A stretch of 64,000 bases of DNA from Neobacillus ginsengisoli (lineage in GTDB: Bacteria > Bacillota > Bacilli > Bacillales_B > DSM-18226). The notes beneath the pieces were generated by a model. It was not told the origin of the DNA. It saw nothing but the letters and a program-made list of their open reading frames with translations, and made no database searches. Below are positions 9,859 to 19,696 of this stretch, piece after piece. The position numbers were made by a program, and so were the translations under genes. The stretch's first letter is position 1, and the number at the start of each line of letters is the position of its first letter. The stretch is taken from positions 620,001 through 684,000 of the forward strand of contig NZ_JAUSTW010000002.1 in assembly GCF_030813055.1 (NCBI RefSeq), in the 5' to 3' direction.

Positions 9859-10656
9859 ATGAAAAGACTATCTATTGAACAAATTGAAAAGCAACTGGAG
9901 AGTATTTTTGATGAAAAGGATCCATTCTTATTAGAGCTTGGAAAGGACGAACGAAAAGGTGTCCAAAACAAGTTAGTCAAATGGAGAAAGCAAAGGGAAC
10001 AGGAAAAAATCCTCCAAGCAAAATTTAATGAGATGAATTTTTTTGAGAGAAAATATCGTAAAATGGGCTATCAGCATATTGCGGGTGTGGATGAAGTTGG
10101 CCGGGGACCTCTCGCAGGACCTGTTGTAGCTGCTGCGGTTATTTTACCTGAGGATTTTTTCTTGGCGGGAATAGACGATTCTAAAAAGCTTTCTGAAAAA
10201 AAAAGACTGGAATACGACAAGGCTATTCGAAAAGAAGCTCTCGCCCTCAGTGTGTCAATGATTCATGCCAATGAGATTGATGAAATAAATATTTATGAAG
10301 CAACAAAAAAAGCGATGAAGAACGCGATAGTCTCGCTTTCACTTACACCGGATTTTTTGCTGATCGATGCAATGAAGTTAGATACCCCATATCCTACAGA
10401 TTCCATTATAAAAGGGGATGCAAAAAGCATTTCCATTGCTGCTGCTTCCATTGTTGCGAAGGTTGCAAGGGATCAACTTATGAAGGAACTATCCACTTGT
10501 TACCCTGCTTACGGCTTTCAGCAAAACATGGGCTATGGAACAAAAGAGCATATTTTTGCCCTCGAGCAGCATGGAATAACTCCCTATCACCGCAAAAGTT
10601 TTGCTCCGGTTAAAGATCTTCTTATAGGCAACTTATGGAATTTTGGTAGAAATTAA
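9859..10656 (+). CDS. rnhB: Ribonuclease HII
   Basis: 265 residues. Cleaves RNA in RNA-DNA hybrids and removes single misincorporated ribonucleotides. The catalytic DEVGRGPLAGP motif (Asp-Glu of the DEDD set) is intact, as are IDDSKKLS, LIDAMKLD and KGDAKSISIAAASIVAKV. As in other Bacillus RnhB proteins, an extra N-terminal domain of about 70 residues precedes the catalytic core. ATG 9859 follows CGGGTGAG; an in-frame GTG at 9850 is inside that site. Confidence 0.96.
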   Translation: MKRLSIEQIEKQLESIFDEKDPFLLELGKDERKGVQNKLVKWRKQREQEKILQAKFNEMNFFERKYRKMGYQHIAGVDEVGRGPLAGPVVAAAVILPEDFFLAGIDDSKKLSEKKRLEYDKAIRKEALALSVSMIHANEIDEINIYEATKKAMKNAIVSLSLTPDFLLIDAMKLDTPYPTDSIIKGDAKSISIAAASIVAKVARDQLMKELSTCYPAYGFQQNMGYGTKEHIFALEQHGITPYHRKSFAPVKDLLIGNLWNFGRN

Positions 10657-10657
10657 C

Positions 10658-10690
10658 AAAACAGGCTTTTTGCCTGTTTTTTATTTTTTT
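10658..10690 (+). terminator. Intrinsic terminator after rnhB
   Basis: A 9-bp stem AAAACAGGC/GCCTGTTTT with a five-base loop and a long T-rich tail. Confidence 0.9.
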
Positions 10691-10800
10691 AAGAAAATAA
10701 AATGCAGTAAAATTAATGCTAAAGTCTTTTAAATACACCCGCACTAACGTGATTTAATTATTCTGAATTTAAAGATTAATACAGTTCCTTTTCATAATGG

Positions 10801-10829
10801 TGGACAAGGTATGTGTCATTATATAAAAT
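10801..10829 (+). promoter_or_regulatory. Candidate sigma-A promoter for sucCD
   Basis: TGGACA (10801-10806), 17-base spacer, TAAAAT (10824-10829), 46 bases before the sucC start. Confidence 0.5.
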
Positions 10830-10874
10830 GAAAACGGAGTCAATTTTTTGAAGAGTTTGATAGGAGGATGGGAA

Positions 10875-12035
10875 ATGAATATCCATGAGTATCAAGGAAA
10901 AGAGATCCTCAGAAAATATGGGGTTACAGTTCCAAATGGAAAAGTGGCATTCACGGTTGAAGAAGCTGTAGAAGCTGCTAAAGAACTAGGTACACAAGTA
11001 TGTGTTGTAAAGGCGCAAATCCATGCAGGCGGACGGGGGAAAGCCGGTGGTGTTAAAGTTGCCAAGAACCTTGATGAAGTTCGTACATATGCTAACGAAA
11101 TCTTAGGGAAAACATTAGTAACACATCAAACAGGTCCTGAAGGTAAAGAAGTAAAACGTCTGCTAATCGAAGAAGGCTGCGACATTAAAAAAGAATATTA
11201 TGTTGGGTTAGTATTAGACCGTGCCACTTCTCGCGTTGTGTTAATGGCTTCTGAAGAAGGCGGAACCGAAATAGAAGAAGTTGCCGCAAAAACACCTGAG
11301 AAAATTTTTAAAGAAGAAATTGATCCGGTGATTGGCCTGCAGCCATTCCAAGCACGCCGAATTGCATTTAATATCAATATTCCAAAAGAATTAGTTAATC
11401 AAGCAGTAAAATTTATGACGGCATTATATAATGCATACATCGATAAGGATTGCTCTATCGCTGAAATTAACCCGCTTGTCGTTACTGGAGATGGGAAAGT
11501 AATGGCGTTGGATGCAAAATTAAACTTTGACTCCAATGCTTTATATCGTCAAAAAGACGTACTGGCGTATCGTGATCTTGAAGAAGAAGATGCAAAAGAA
11601 ATCGAAGCATCTAAATATGATCTAAGTTATATTTCTTTGGATGGAAACATTGGCTGTATGGTTAATGGTGCCGGACTTGCTATGGCTACGATGGACATCG
11701 TAAAACACTATGGCGGAGACCCTGCAAACTTCCTTGATGTTGGGGGCGGTGCTACAGCTGAAAAGGTTACTGAAGCATTTAAAATTATCCTTTCTGATCC
11801 TAATGTAAAGGGTATTTTTGTCAATATCTTTGGCGGAATCATGAAGTGTGATGTTATAGCTGAGGGCGTAGTAGAAGCTGCTAAGCAGGTTGGACTAAGT
11901 GTTCCACTTGTCGTTCGTTTAGAAGGAACGAATGTTGACTTAGGTAAGAAAATCCTTGCTGAATCAACTCTTAACATTATTGCTGCTGAATCCATGGCTG
12001 ATGGTGCACAAAAAATCGTTTCATTAGTGAAATAG
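10875..12035 (+). CDS. sucC: Succinyl-CoA ligase (ADP-forming) subunit beta
   Basis: 386 residues. With SucD it interconverts succinyl-CoA and succinate with substrate-level phosphorylation in the TCA cycle. An ATP-grasp domain fills the N-terminal half ([18 protein letters not shown]); the C-terminal ligase domain contains [18 protein letters not shown] and [15 protein letters not shown] 10875 follows TAGGAGG (10861-10867); an upstream TTG at 10848 lacks a binding site. In B. subtilis ylqG and ylqH lie between rnhB and sucC; neither is present here. Confidence 0.97.
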   Translation: MNIHEYQGKEILRKYGVTVPNGKVAFTVEEAVEAAKELGTQVCVVKAQIHAGGRGKAGGVKVAKNLDEVRTYANEILGKTLVTHQTGPEGKEVKRLLIEEGCDIKKEYYVGLVLDRATSRVVLMASEEGGTEIEEVAAKTPEKIFKEEIDPVIGLQPFQARRIAFNINIPKELVNQAVKFMTALYNAYIDKDCSIAEINPLVVTGDGKVMALDAKLNFDSNALYRQKDVLAYRDLEEEDAKEIEASKYDLSYISLDGNIGCMVNGAGLAMATMDIVKHYGGDPANFLDVGGGATAEKVTEAFKIILSDPNVKGIFVNIFGGIMKCDVIAEGVVEAAKQVGLSVPLVVRLEGTNVDLGKKILAESTLNIIAAESMADGAQKIVSLVK

Positions 12036-12058
12036 GATCATAAGAAAGGGGAATTAAC

Positions 12059-12961
12059 GTGAGCGTTTTTATTAATAAAGATACGAAGGTTATTGTTCAA
12101 GGGATAACAGGTTCGACTGCCCTTTTTCATACAAAACAAATGCTGGAATACGGTACCCAAATCGTTGCAGGAACTACTCCAGGTAAAGGTGGTATGGAAG
12201 TAGAAGGTGTACCTGTTTATAACACAGTTAAAGAAGCTGTTGAAGCAACAGGTGCTAACGCTTCGGTTATCTATGTACCTGCACCATTTGCAGCTGATGC
12301 GATCATTGAAGCTGTTGATGCAGAATTGGATCTTGCTATTTGTATTACTGAGCATATCCCGGTATTGGATATGGTAAAAGTAAAACGATACATGGAAGGT
12401 AAAAAGACTCGTCTTGTTGGTCCTAACTGTCCAGGTGTTATTACTCCGGATGAATGTAAAATCGGAATTATGCCCGGTTACATTCATACAAAAGGCCATG
12501 TAGGTGTTGTTTCCCGTTCCGGAACATTAACCTATGAGGCTGTTCATCAATTAACACAGGCCGGAATCGGTCAAACTACGGCTGTCGGTATCGGAGGAGA
12601 CCCTGTTAACGGTACGAACTTTATTGATGTACTTAAGGCATTTAATGAAGATCCCGAAACATATGCGGTTATCATGATTGGTGAAATCGGCGGAACAGCA
12701 GAAGAAGAAGCTGCTGAATGGGTAAAAGCAAATATGACAAAACCTGTTGTCGGCTTTATCGGCGGACGTACTGCACCTCCAGGAAAGCGTATGGGGCATG
12801 CCGGTGCCATTATTTCCGGAGGAAAAGGAACAGCAGATGAAAAAATCCGCGTTATGAACGAATGTGGTATTAAAGTAGCTGACACTCCATCTGTTATGGG
12901 TGAAACATTAATTGAAGTATTAAAAGAACAAGGCTTATATGAAAAGTGTAAAACACACTAG
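12059..12961 (+). CDS. sucD: Succinyl-CoA ligase (ADP-forming) subunit alpha
   Basis: 300 residues, starting at GTG 12059 behind AAAGGGG. It contains the CoA-binding Rossmann domain ([16 protein letters not shown]) and the ligase domain with the phosphorylated active-site histidine His247 in [13 protein letters not shown]. It forms a heteromer with SucC, encoded 23 bases upstream. The last base of its TAG stop codon is also the first base of a dispersed repeat (see 12961-13033). Confidence 0.97.
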   Translation: MSVFINKDTKVIVQGITGSTALFHTKQMLEYGTQIVAGTTPGKGGMEVEGVPVYNTVKEAVEATGANASVIYVPAPFAADAIIEAVDAELDLAICITEHIPVLDMVKVKRYMEGKKTRLVGPNCPGVITPDECKIGIMPGYIHTKGHVGVVSRSGTLTYEAVHQLTQAGIGQTTAVGIGGDPVNGTNFIDVLKAFNEDPETYAVIMIGEIGGTAEEEAAEWVKANMTKPVVGFIGGRTAPPGKRMGHAGAIISGGKGTADEKIRVMNECGIKVADTPSVMGETLIEVLKEQGLYEKCKTH

Positions 12962-13033
12962 AAAAGCGGAAGCGACTTCGGAACAAGCACAGCTTGTTCC
13001 TGTGAGGGCTAGACGCTGGAGTTGGACAGTTCT
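12961..13033 (+). repeat. Dispersed palindromic repeat, copy 1 (forward)
   Basis: Left end GAAAAGCGGAAGCG; right end matching the family consensus GCTAGACGCTGGAGTTGGACAGTTCT. The core is a perfect 9-bp hairpin (12980-12988 with 12992-13000). It starts inside the sucD stop codon. The same ends recur at 22915, 24193 (inverted), 31816 (inverted) and in part at 41908. Confidence 0.85.
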
Positions 13034-13068
13034 CAAAGTTTAAATTACTTCTTAGAATTGTGAACAGA

Positions 13069-13100
13069 TAGTCCCTCGTAGTATGAGGGGCTATTTCTTC
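13069..13100 (+). terminator. Intrinsic terminator of sucCD
   Basis: A 9-bp stem (13069-13077 with 13085-13093) with a 7-base loop, then TTTCTTCATATTTT. It lies beyond repeat copy 1, so the repeat is part of the sucCD transcript. Confidence 0.85.
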
Positions 13101-13132
13101 ATATTTTAGAAAAATAAAAAAGGAGAATTTAT

Positions 13133-14014
13133 ATGGATGACTTTAAAGAAAAGCTTATTTCCTTGCTTCATTATCCAAATATCACATGGAATAGCGTTTT
13201 TCAAATATTAAAAAAAGACCCGACTCTCCAAACACTGAATCCGCAATTATTACAACAGAATTTCCTGCTCTCACCTAAAAACATTTTTATCACTTCTTCG
13301 AACTCTTCGATCATAAACCTTCAGTCCGAAATCATTCATGAACAAATCCGTCAATATAAAACTAACGACATAGCAGTGATTTCATTTTTTGATAAAGAAT
13401 ATCCTGTTGCTTTAAAAGAAATATATCAGCCACCATGGGCTTTGTTTGCAAAAGGTGACCTCTCTTTACTTGAAAAAAAACCAAAGCTAGCCGTAGTCGG
13501 TTCACGGCAAGCTACACAATATGGAAAAAATGCCATTCGTCTCATTTTCCCCGGATTGATTGAAAAAGGAGTACTAATTGTTAGCGGATTAGCTAAGGGA
13601 ATTGATGCATTGGCACATGAATATGCGATTAAAAATGGTGGAAAAACGATTGCTGTTATTGCAGGTGGTTTGTACCATATATATCCAAAAGAAAATAGGG
13701 ACCTGGCATTAGAAATGATGAAAACCCAGCTAATTCTTTCAGAATATCCCCCGGATACAAAGCCTCTTAAATGGCACTTCCCAGCCCGAAATCGTATAAT
13801 AAGCGGTCTTTCAAATGGCACTTTTATAATTGAAGCAAAAAGAAAAAGCGGATCCCTGATTACAGCAAACTTTGCGGTTAATGAGGGAAGAGATGTTTTT
13901 TCACTGCCGGGCAGTATTTTAAACCCTTTTTCGACAGGGACGAATGAATTAATCCAGCAGGGAGCAAAGTTAGTTATGAGAGCAGAGGATATTTTAGAAG
14001 AAATTAGATTATAA
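13133..14014 (+). CDS. dprA: DNA processing protein DprA (Smf)
   Basis: 293 residues. DprA binds incoming single-stranded DNA and loads RecA during transformation. The Rossmann-like DprA core is visible: VVGSRQATQYG, VSGLAKGIDALAH, TIAVIAGGLYHIYPKEN, FPARNRIISGLSNGTFIIEA and KSGSLITANFAVNEGRDVFSLPGS. The N-terminal part is diverged, as usual. AAGGAGA precedes ATG 13133. Presence does not prove natural competence, since dprA is widespread. Confidence 0.95.
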   Translation: MDDFKEKLISLLHYPNITWNSVFQILKKDPTLQTLNPQLLQQNFLLSPKNIFITSSNSSIINLQSEIIHEQIRQYKTNDIAVISFFDKEYPVALKEIYQPPWALFAKGDLSLLEKKPKLAVVGSRQATQYGKNAIRLIFPGLIEKGVLIVSGLAKGIDALAHEYAIKNGGKTIAVIAGGLYHIYPKENRDLALEMMKTQLILSEYPPDTKPLKWHFPARNRIISGLSNGTFIIEAKRKSGSLITANFAVNEGRDVFSLPGSILNPFSTGTNELIQQGAKLVMRAEDILEEIRL

Positions 14015-14225
14015 ATAAGGTTAAATAAAATTATTCAGATGCTAAGTGTTCTGTTTATCGGAAAAAAATTAGAAAAAATCTTTAAGTTTGCAGGTTTTTT
14101 TTGAATAAATGGGGAATTTAGCTAAAAAAGGTTGAAATTATTTCTAATATGTTATACATTTTCCATCAGATATTCGAAAAAACTGGTTTTCAATCTATAT
14201 TGTCAGATAAATTATTATTTAATAG

Positions 14226-14241
14226 TTGTAAACGATTACAT
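14226..14241 (+). promoter_or_regulatory. CcpA catabolite-responsive element (cre), orphan
   Basis: TTGTAAACGATTACAT matches WTGNAANCGNWWNCAW at every position. It lies 15 bases upstream of a TTGACA hexamer and nearly 280 bases from topA. Which transcript it serves is not evident. Confidence 0.6.
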
Positions 14242-14256
14242 CAAAATGCATGTTCA

Positions 14257-14286
14257 TTGACAATATCAGGTGATTTATTCAATAAT
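14257..14286 (+). promoter_or_regulatory. Possible promoter in the dprA-topA gap
   Basis: TTGACA (14257-14262), 18-base spacer, AATAAT (14281-14286). If used, transcription would start near 14293 and the cre box would be centred near -59, a position typical of CcpA-activated rather than repressed promoters. The region is very AT-rich, so chance matches are likely. Confidence 0.35.
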
Positions 14287-14519
14287 AATTGATATTTTAT
14301 GAATAAATAATGCATAACTTTGTTAGAAAGATAGTTAGGTAAAAATAATTTTTATAAGGAAACTTTGGGATAAGGCATTTTTGTAAAGTATTTTCTCCTG
14401 TCCAAATTGAATAAATTGGAATTTAGGAAAACTTCTCAAATTGTAAGCATCTTAGAAACAGGCATTTGCCGGTTCGGGGCGCTTCCACACTTCTTATACC
14501 CTCTTAAGGAGGATTTTGA

Positions 14520-16598
14520 ATGTCAGATTTTCTTGTTATCGTAGAATCGCCGGCAAAAGCGAAAACGATAGAACGTTATCTAGGGAATAAATATAAAGTC
14601 AAAGCATCCATGGGACATGTACGTGATTTACCCAGAAGCCAAATGGGTGTCAATGTAGAAAATAGCTTTGAACCAAAATATATTACGATTCGCGGAAAAG
14701 GGCCGGTTTTAAAGGAATTAAAAACGGCAGCAAAAAAGGCAAAAAAAATCTATCTGGCGGCTGACCCGGATCGTGAAGGGGAAGCAATTGCTTGGCACTT
14801 GGCCCATAGTCTTGATGTTGATATTACTTCCGATTGCCGTGTTGTGTTCAATGAAATTACGAAGGATGCGATAAAAGAATCTTTTAAACACCCGCGACCA
14901 ATAAATATGGACCTTGTGGATGCTCAGCAGGCCCGGAGGATTCTCGACCGTCTAGTAGGCTACAATATCAGCCCGTTACTTTGGAAAAAAGTAAAGAAAG
15001 GGTTAAGTGCAGGACGTGTACAATCTGTTGCAGTCCGTTTAATCATTGACCGTGAAAAAGAAATTCAAGCTTTTATACCGGAAGAGTATTGGACAATTGA
15101 AGGAGATTTTTTAAAGGGGAAAGATCATTTTAGCGGGATGTTTCATTCCTTAGCCGAAAAAGAAAAAACGGAACTTAAGTCCGAGCAAGATGTCGAAAAT
15201 ATTTTAAAACAAATGGATGGAAATAAGTTCAAAGTCGTTTCTGTTACGAAAAAAGAACGAAAAAGATATCCTGCCCCTGCGTTTATCACCTCTTCCTTGC
15301 AGCAGGAAGCAGCGAGAAAGCTTAATTTTCGAGCTAAGAAAACGATGATGCTGGCTCAGCAGTTGTATGAAGGTATAGAACTTGGAGCACAAGGTACGGT
15401 TGGTCTTATCACCTATATGAGAACAGATTCAACAAGGATCTCTGAAGTTGCTCAAGTAGAGGCTGCGGATTATATCCGATCTGAATACGGTGAAAATTAT
15501 TTAAAAGAAGAACAACGAAAAGAAAAGAAACAATCAAATGCACAGGATGCGCACGAAGCGATTCGGCCAACCAGCACATTACGGGATCCAAATAGTTTGA
15601 AGGAGTTTTTGTCCAGAGACCAATTCCGCTTATACAAATTAATATGGGAAAGGTTTTTAGCCAGTCAAATGGCACAGGCAGTTATGGATACGATGAGTGT
15701 TGATTTGCAGAACGGTGCTGTCATTTTCCGGGCAACAGGCTCAAAAGTTAAATTTCCGGGTTTTATGAAGCTCTATGTGGAAGGAACTGACGATCAGGTT
15801 GAAGAAAGAGATAAAATGCTTCCTGATTTAAAGGAAGGGGATGAAGTGTTTAAGAAGGATATCGATCCGAAACAGCACTTTACACAACCGCCGCCAAGGT
15901 ATACCGAAGCAAGACTTGTGAAGACACTGGAAGAATTGGGAATTGGGCGTCCATCTACCTATGCTCCGACATTGGACACAATTCAAAAGCGCGGGTATGT
16001 CGCTCTTGATAACAAACGCTTTATTCCAACTGAACTGGGCGAGATTGTTCTTGAATTAATATTAGAATTCTTTCCCGATATTCTTGATGTGGAATTTACT
16101 GCAAAAATGGAGCAAGGGTTGGATAATATTGAAGATGGAAAAGTTCGCTGGGTCGAAATTATCGACGGCTTCTACCAAGACTTTGAAACTCATCTAGAGA
16201 AGGCTGAAAAAGAAATGCAGTCAGTAGAAATTAAGGATGAACCTGCGGGCGAGGATTGTGAACAATGTGGAAACCCAATGGTATTTAAAATGGGTAGATA
16301 CGGCAAATTCATGGCCTGCAGCAATTTCCCCGATTGCCGGAACACAAAACCTATTGTTAAAGAAATCGGGGTGACTTGTCCAAAATGTAAAGAAGGACAG
16401 ATCATTGAGCGGAAAAGTAAGAAAAAGAGATTGTTTTATGGCTGCGACAAATTTCCCGGCTGCGATTTTATTTCCTGGGATAAGCCATTACCAAGAAGCT
16501 GTCCTAAATGTGAAGGGCTTCTTGTAGAAAAGAAATTGAAAAAAGGCGTTCAAGTACAATGTACGGAATGTGATTACAAAGAGGAACAACAAAGTTAA
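14520..16598 (+). CDS. topA: DNA topoisomerase I
   Basis: 692 residues, type IA topoisomerase relaxing negative supercoils. The Toprim domain is at the N-terminus ([31 protein letters not shown]). The catalytic tyrosine is in [14 protein letters not shown]. Three C-terminal zinc-ribbon motifs are visible: [16 protein letters not shown]...[15 protein letters not shown]...CDKFPGC and CPKCEGLL...CTEC. AAGGAGG precedes ATG 14520. A terminator hairpin begins at its stop codon. Confidence 0.98.
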   Translation: MSDFLVIVESPAKAKTIERYLGNKYKVKASMGHVRDLPRSQMGVNVENSFEPKYITIRGKGPVLKELKTAAKKAKKIYLAADPDREGEAIAWHLAHSLDVDITSDCRVVFNEITKDAIKESFKHPRPINMDLVDAQQARRILDRLVGYNISPLLWKKVKKGLSAGRVQSVAVRLIIDREKEIQAFIPEEYWTIEGDFLKGKDHFSGMFHSLAEKEKTELKSEQDVENILKQMDGNKFKVVSVTKKERKRYPAPAFITSSLQQEAARKLNFRAKKTMMLAQQLYEGIELGAQGTVGLITYMRTDSTRISEVAQVEAADYIRSEYGENYLKEEQRKEKKQSNAQDAHEAIRPTSTLRDPNSLKEFLSRDQFRLYKLIWERFLASQMAQAVMDTMSVDLQNGAVIFRATGSKVKFPGFMKLYVEGTDDQVEERDKMLPDLKEGDEVFKKDIDPKQHFTQPPPRYTEARLVKTLEELGIGRPSTYAPTLDTIQKRGYVALDNKRFIPTELGEIVLELILEFFPDILDVEFTAKMEQGLDNIEDGKVRWVEIIDGFYQDFETHLEKAEKEMQSVEIKDEPAGEDCEQCGNPMVFKMGRYGKFMACSNFPDCRNTKPIVKEIGVTCPKCKEGQIIERKSKKKRLFYGCDKFPGCDFISWDKPLPRSCPKCEGLLVEKKLKKGVQVQCTECDYKEEQQS

Positions 16599-16623
16599 GG
16601 GTGGGCAAAGCTCACTCTTTTCG
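16598..16623 (+). terminator. Intrinsic terminator of topA
   Basis: A 9-bp stem with two G-U pairs (16598-16606 with 16610-16618), loop AAA, then TTTTCG. The first base of the stem is the last base of the topA stop. Confidence 0.8.
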
Positions 16624-16644
16624 TTTGAAAAGAAAACTAAAAAC

Positions 16645-16673
16645 TTTTTTGTTTTTGATTCGTATAGTACAAT
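16645..16673 (+). promoter_or_regulatory. Weak candidate promoter for trmFO
   Basis: TACAAT (16668-16673) with a poor -35 (TTTTTT, 16645-16650, spacing 17). Expected because topA is terminated upstream, but the -35 is far from consensus. Confidence 0.35.
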
Positions 16674-16766
16674 GCAAGATGGACTTGAATAAGGGAAAAG
16701 TAATCATAGGTTAAAACAAAACCTTATTTTGTATATTAAGCAAGAAAGATTTCAGGAGGTCACTAG

Positions 16767-18074
16767 ATGAGAGACGTTACAATAAACGTAATTGGTGCAG
16801 GATTGGCAGGAAGTGAGGCTGCCTGGCAGATTGCGAAACGAGGAGTTAAGGTACGCCTTTATGAAATGAGACCGGTAAAGCAGACACCTGCCCATCATAC
16901 CGATAAATTTGCTGAACTGGTTTGCAGTAACTCTTTAAGGGCCAATACATTAACAAATGCTGTCGGTGTGTTAAAAGAAGAAATGAGAATGCTTGATTCA
17001 GTAATTATTGCTGCTGCTGATGCTTGTTCAGTTCCAGCAGGCGGTGCGTTGGCTGTGGATCGTCATGAATTTGCCGCAAAAGTTACTGAATTGGTGAAAA
17101 ACCACGAAAATGTGACGGTTATCAATGATGAAGTGGTTGAGATTCCCGAAGGACCGACTGTCATAGCGACAGGACCGCTAACAAGCCCGGCTTTATCCGA
17201 GCAGCTCAAAACAATGACAGGCGAAGAGTATCTTTATTTTTATGACGCAGCTGCACCGATTCTTGAAAAAGAGAGCATTGACATGAATAAGGTGTATTTA
17301 AAATCCCGTTACGATAAAGGGGAAGCAGCATATCTAAATTGCCCGATGACTGAGGAGGAATTCAACCGATTTTATGAAGCACTAATAAACGCTGAAACGG
17401 TGCCATTTAAAGAATTTGAGAAGGAAGTCTTTTTTGAAGGTTGTATGCCAATAGAAGTAATGGCAAATAGGGGCAAGAAAACGATGCTTTTCGGTCCATT
17501 AAAACCTGTGGGGTTAGAAGATCCAAAGACGGGTAAACGACCATTTGCGGTTGTACAGCTTCGTCAGGACGATGCAGCAGGAACCCTTTTTAATATAGTC
17601 GGATTCCAAACCCATTTAAAATGGGGAGCACAAAAAGAAGTAATCAGCCTAATTCCCGGTCTGGAGAATGCAGAAATTATTCGCTACGGTGTTATGCATC
17701 GGAATACATTTATTAATTCACCTAAGGTATTAAAAGCAACCTATCAGTTCCGAAATCGTGAGAATTTATTCTTCGCGGGGCAAATGACAGGGGTGGAAGG
17801 TTACGTCGAATCTGCAGCAAGTGGATTAATAGCAGGGATCAATGCCTCTAGAATCGTTCTTGGAAATGAACCAGTCGAATTTCCAGCGGAAACAGCGATT
17901 GGAAGTATGGCCCGATATATTACATCTGCAAACCCTGATAATTTCCAACCGATGAACGCCAATTTTGGATTATTTCCGGAATTGCCCGTTAGAATCAAAG
18001 GGAAGCAGGAAAGAAATTTACAACACGCAAACAGAGCTTTAGAAACAATTCAGAACTTTGTGAAAGTTTTGTAA
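16767..18074 (+). CDS. trmFO: tRNA (uracil-5-)-methyltransferase TrmFO (Gid)
   Basis: 435 residues. Folate- and FAD-dependent enzyme that makes m5U54 in the T loop of tRNAs. The FAD-binding glycine motif is at the N-terminus ([19 protein letters not shown]); [17 protein letters not shown] and [23 protein letters not shown] are family signatures. CAGGAGGTC precedes ATG 16767. As in B. subtilis, it precedes the xerC-hslVU-codY cluster. Confidence 0.97.
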   Translation: MRDVTINVIGAGLAGSEAAWQIAKRGVKVRLYEMRPVKQTPAHHTDKFAELVCSNSLRANTLTNAVGVLKEEMRMLDSVIIAAADACSVPAGGALAVDRHEFAAKVTELVKNHENVTVINDEVVEIPEGPTVIATGPLTSPALSEQLKTMTGEEYLYFYDAAAPILEKESIDMNKVYLKSRYDKGEAAYLNCPMTEEEFNRFYEALINAETVPFKEFEKEVFFEGCMPIEVMANRGKKTMLFGPLKPVGLEDPKTGKRPFAVVQLRQDDAAGTLFNIVGFQTHLKWGAQKEVISLIPGLENAEIIRYGVMHRNTFINSPKVLKATYQFRNRENLFFAGQMTGVEGYVESAASGLIAGINASRIVLGNEPVEFPAETAIGSMARYITSANPDNFQPMNANFGLFPELPVRIKGKQERNLQHANRALETIQNFVKVL

Positions 18075-18135
18075 AATTTATTGCAAGGGCTATGGAAGTA
18101 TGTTACGATTTAGTAGCCCTTGTGAGGTGAATGAT

Positions 18136-19035
18136 ATGGCAAATGTAAATGTTTTATTAAATTTATTTATCGAGTATTTACAAATGGAGAAAAATTACTC
18201 ACAATATACCATTGTACATTACCAACATGATATCCGTGAATTCTTTTTGTTCATGGCTGAACAAGCAATTAATGATGTGGAAACTGTACAATATTCTGAT
18301 GCCAGACTATATTTGACAAAATTATATGATAAAAAGCTTTCAAGAAAAACAGTTGCGAAAAAAATATCGACTTTAAGGAGCTTCTATAAATTTTTACTTC
18401 GTGAAAAATATGTAGTGGAGAATCCATTTGCACTTGTGACGATTCCAAAGGCTGAAAAGAGGCTGCCGAATTTTTTCTATGAGGACGAACTTCAAATTCT
18501 TTTTCGCACGTGTGAAACCGATACACCATTGGGGGAAAGAAACAAGGCTTTACTTGAATTTCTATACGGAACAGGAATCCGTGTTAGTGAATGCTGTCAG
18601 ATTCGCTTAAAGGATCTCGATTTTTATTTATCCACGGTATTGGTTCACGGAAAAGGTCAGAAAGAACGCTATGTACCATTCGGAAGTTTTGCAAAAGACT
18701 CCTTGGAAAAATACATAAACAACGGCAGGAAGAAGCTTTTAGAAGGTAAAGAAAGAATTGAAGCCTTATTTGTCAATCACCGCGGCGGCCCCTTAACTAC
18801 AAGGGGAGTGAGGGAAATTTTGAATAAAATGATTGAAAAATCGGCACTGGACAGTCGTATTCACCCGCATAAGCTCAGGCATTCATTTGCCACACATTTG
18901 CTGAATAAAGGTGCCGATTTACGTTCCGTTCAAGAGTTATTAGGGCATTCCTTTTTATCGTCCACACAGGTGTACACACATGTTACAAATGAACACTTAA
19001 GGAAAACGTATATGAGCCATCATCCAAGGGCATAA
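18136..19035 (+). CDS. xerC: Tyrosine recombinase XerC (CodV)
   Basis: 299 residues; resolves chromosome dimers at dif together with XerD. The N-terminal SAM-like core-binding domain is at about residues 1-90; the catalytic domain shows GTGIRVSECCQIRL, the HxxR box HKLRHSFATHLL, LGHSFLSSTQVYTH and the tyrosine nucleophile in the last. ATG 18136 follows GAGGTGA. A 9-bp hairpin (18084-18092 with 18114-18122) ends one base before that binding site. The first gene of the xerC-hslV-hslU-codY cluster. Confidence 0.96.
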   Translation: MANVNVLLNLFIEYLQMEKNYSQYTIVHYQHDIREFFLFMAEQAINDVETVQYSDARLYLTKLYDKKLSRKTVAKKISTLRSFYKFLLREKYVVENPFALVTIPKAEKRLPNFFYEDELQILFRTCETDTPLGERNKALLEFLYGTGIRVSECCQIRLKDLDFYLSTVLVHGKGQKERYVPFGSFAKDSLEKYINNGRKKLLEGKERIEALFVNHRGGPLTTRGVREILNKMIEKSALDSRIHPHKLRHSFATHLLNKGADLRSVQELLGHSFLSSTQVYTHVTNEHLRKTYMSHHPRA

Positions 19036-19133
19036 ATGAAGACAGTTTTCATAATTTTCCAGTTTAGGTTCATTGTATAAGAGTTAGTGCTATTTCTATA
19101 GGACTGAAAAACTCCAAAAGGAGGAACATCGTA

Positions 19134-19676
19134 ATGTCTCAATTTCATGCAACTACTATTTTTGCTATTCACCATAATGGTGAATGTTCCATGTCAGGCG
19201 ATGGCCAGGTGACATTTGGAAACGCTGTTGTGATGAAGCACACAGCTAAAAAAGTAAGAAAGATATTTAATGGTAAGGTACTTGCAGGTTTTGCAGGTTC
19301 AGTTGCCGATGCTTTTACCCTTTTTGAGTTATTTGAAGGGAAATTGGAAGAATTCAATGGAAACCTTCAGAGAGCGGCAGTCGAGCTTGCTAAACAATGG
19401 AGAAACGACAAAATGCTGCGAAAACTGGAAGCGATGTTGATTGTTATGAATCATGAATATTTACTTCTTGTGTCCGGAACCGGTGAAGTAATTGAGCCTG
19501 ACGATGGAATTCTTGCAATTGGTTCAGGTGGTAACTATGCCTTGGCCGCAGGACGTTCATTAAAGAAATATGCCGGTGACCACCTGTCAGCTAAAGAAAT
19601 TGCCAAGGCTTCTTTAGAAATAGCTGCTGAGATTTGTGTGTACACGAACCACAATATTATTGTGGAAGAGCTATAA
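19134..19676 (+). CDS. hslV: ATP-dependent protease proteolytic subunit HslV (ClpQ/CodW)
   Basis: 180 residues, proteasome-beta-like peptidase that forms a double hexamer capped by HslU. The sequence starts [11 protein letters not shown]: like B. subtilis CodW it carries a five-residue extension with Ser at position 2, reported there to be the N-terminal catalytic residue in place of threonine. [12 protein letters not shown] and [13 protein letters not shown] are conserved. AAAGGAGG precedes the ATG. It is 20 bases from hslU. Confidence 0.97.
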   Translation: MSQFHATTIFAIHHNGECSMSGDGQVTFGNAVVMKHTAKKVRKIFNGKVLAGFAGSVADAFTLFELFEGKLEEFNGNLQRAAVELAKQWRNDKMLRKLEAMLIVMNHEYLLLVSGTGEVIEPDDGILAIGSGGNYALAAGRSLKKYAGDHLSAKEIAKASLEIAAEICVYTNHNIIVEEL

Positions 19677-19696
19677 CGGGAAGGAGACCAAAAATC

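Larger units (their letters stand above)
14015..14519. other. 505-bp AT-rich intergenic region before topA
   Basis: No convincing gene on either strand; only very short reading frames without ribosome binding sites. It holds a perfect cre box (14226-14241), a TTGACA-led promoter-like sequence (14257-14286), and at the 3' end the small G/C-rich segment GGCATTTGCC-GGTTCGGGGCG (from about 14461) just before the topA ribosome binding site. No clear terminator follows dprA. Confidence 0.7.

Noticed and set aside
10841..10855. CodY-box-like sequence before sucC (AATTTTTTGAAGAGT)
   Set aside because: Three mismatches to AATTTTCWGAAAATT in an AT-rich region; too weak to call.
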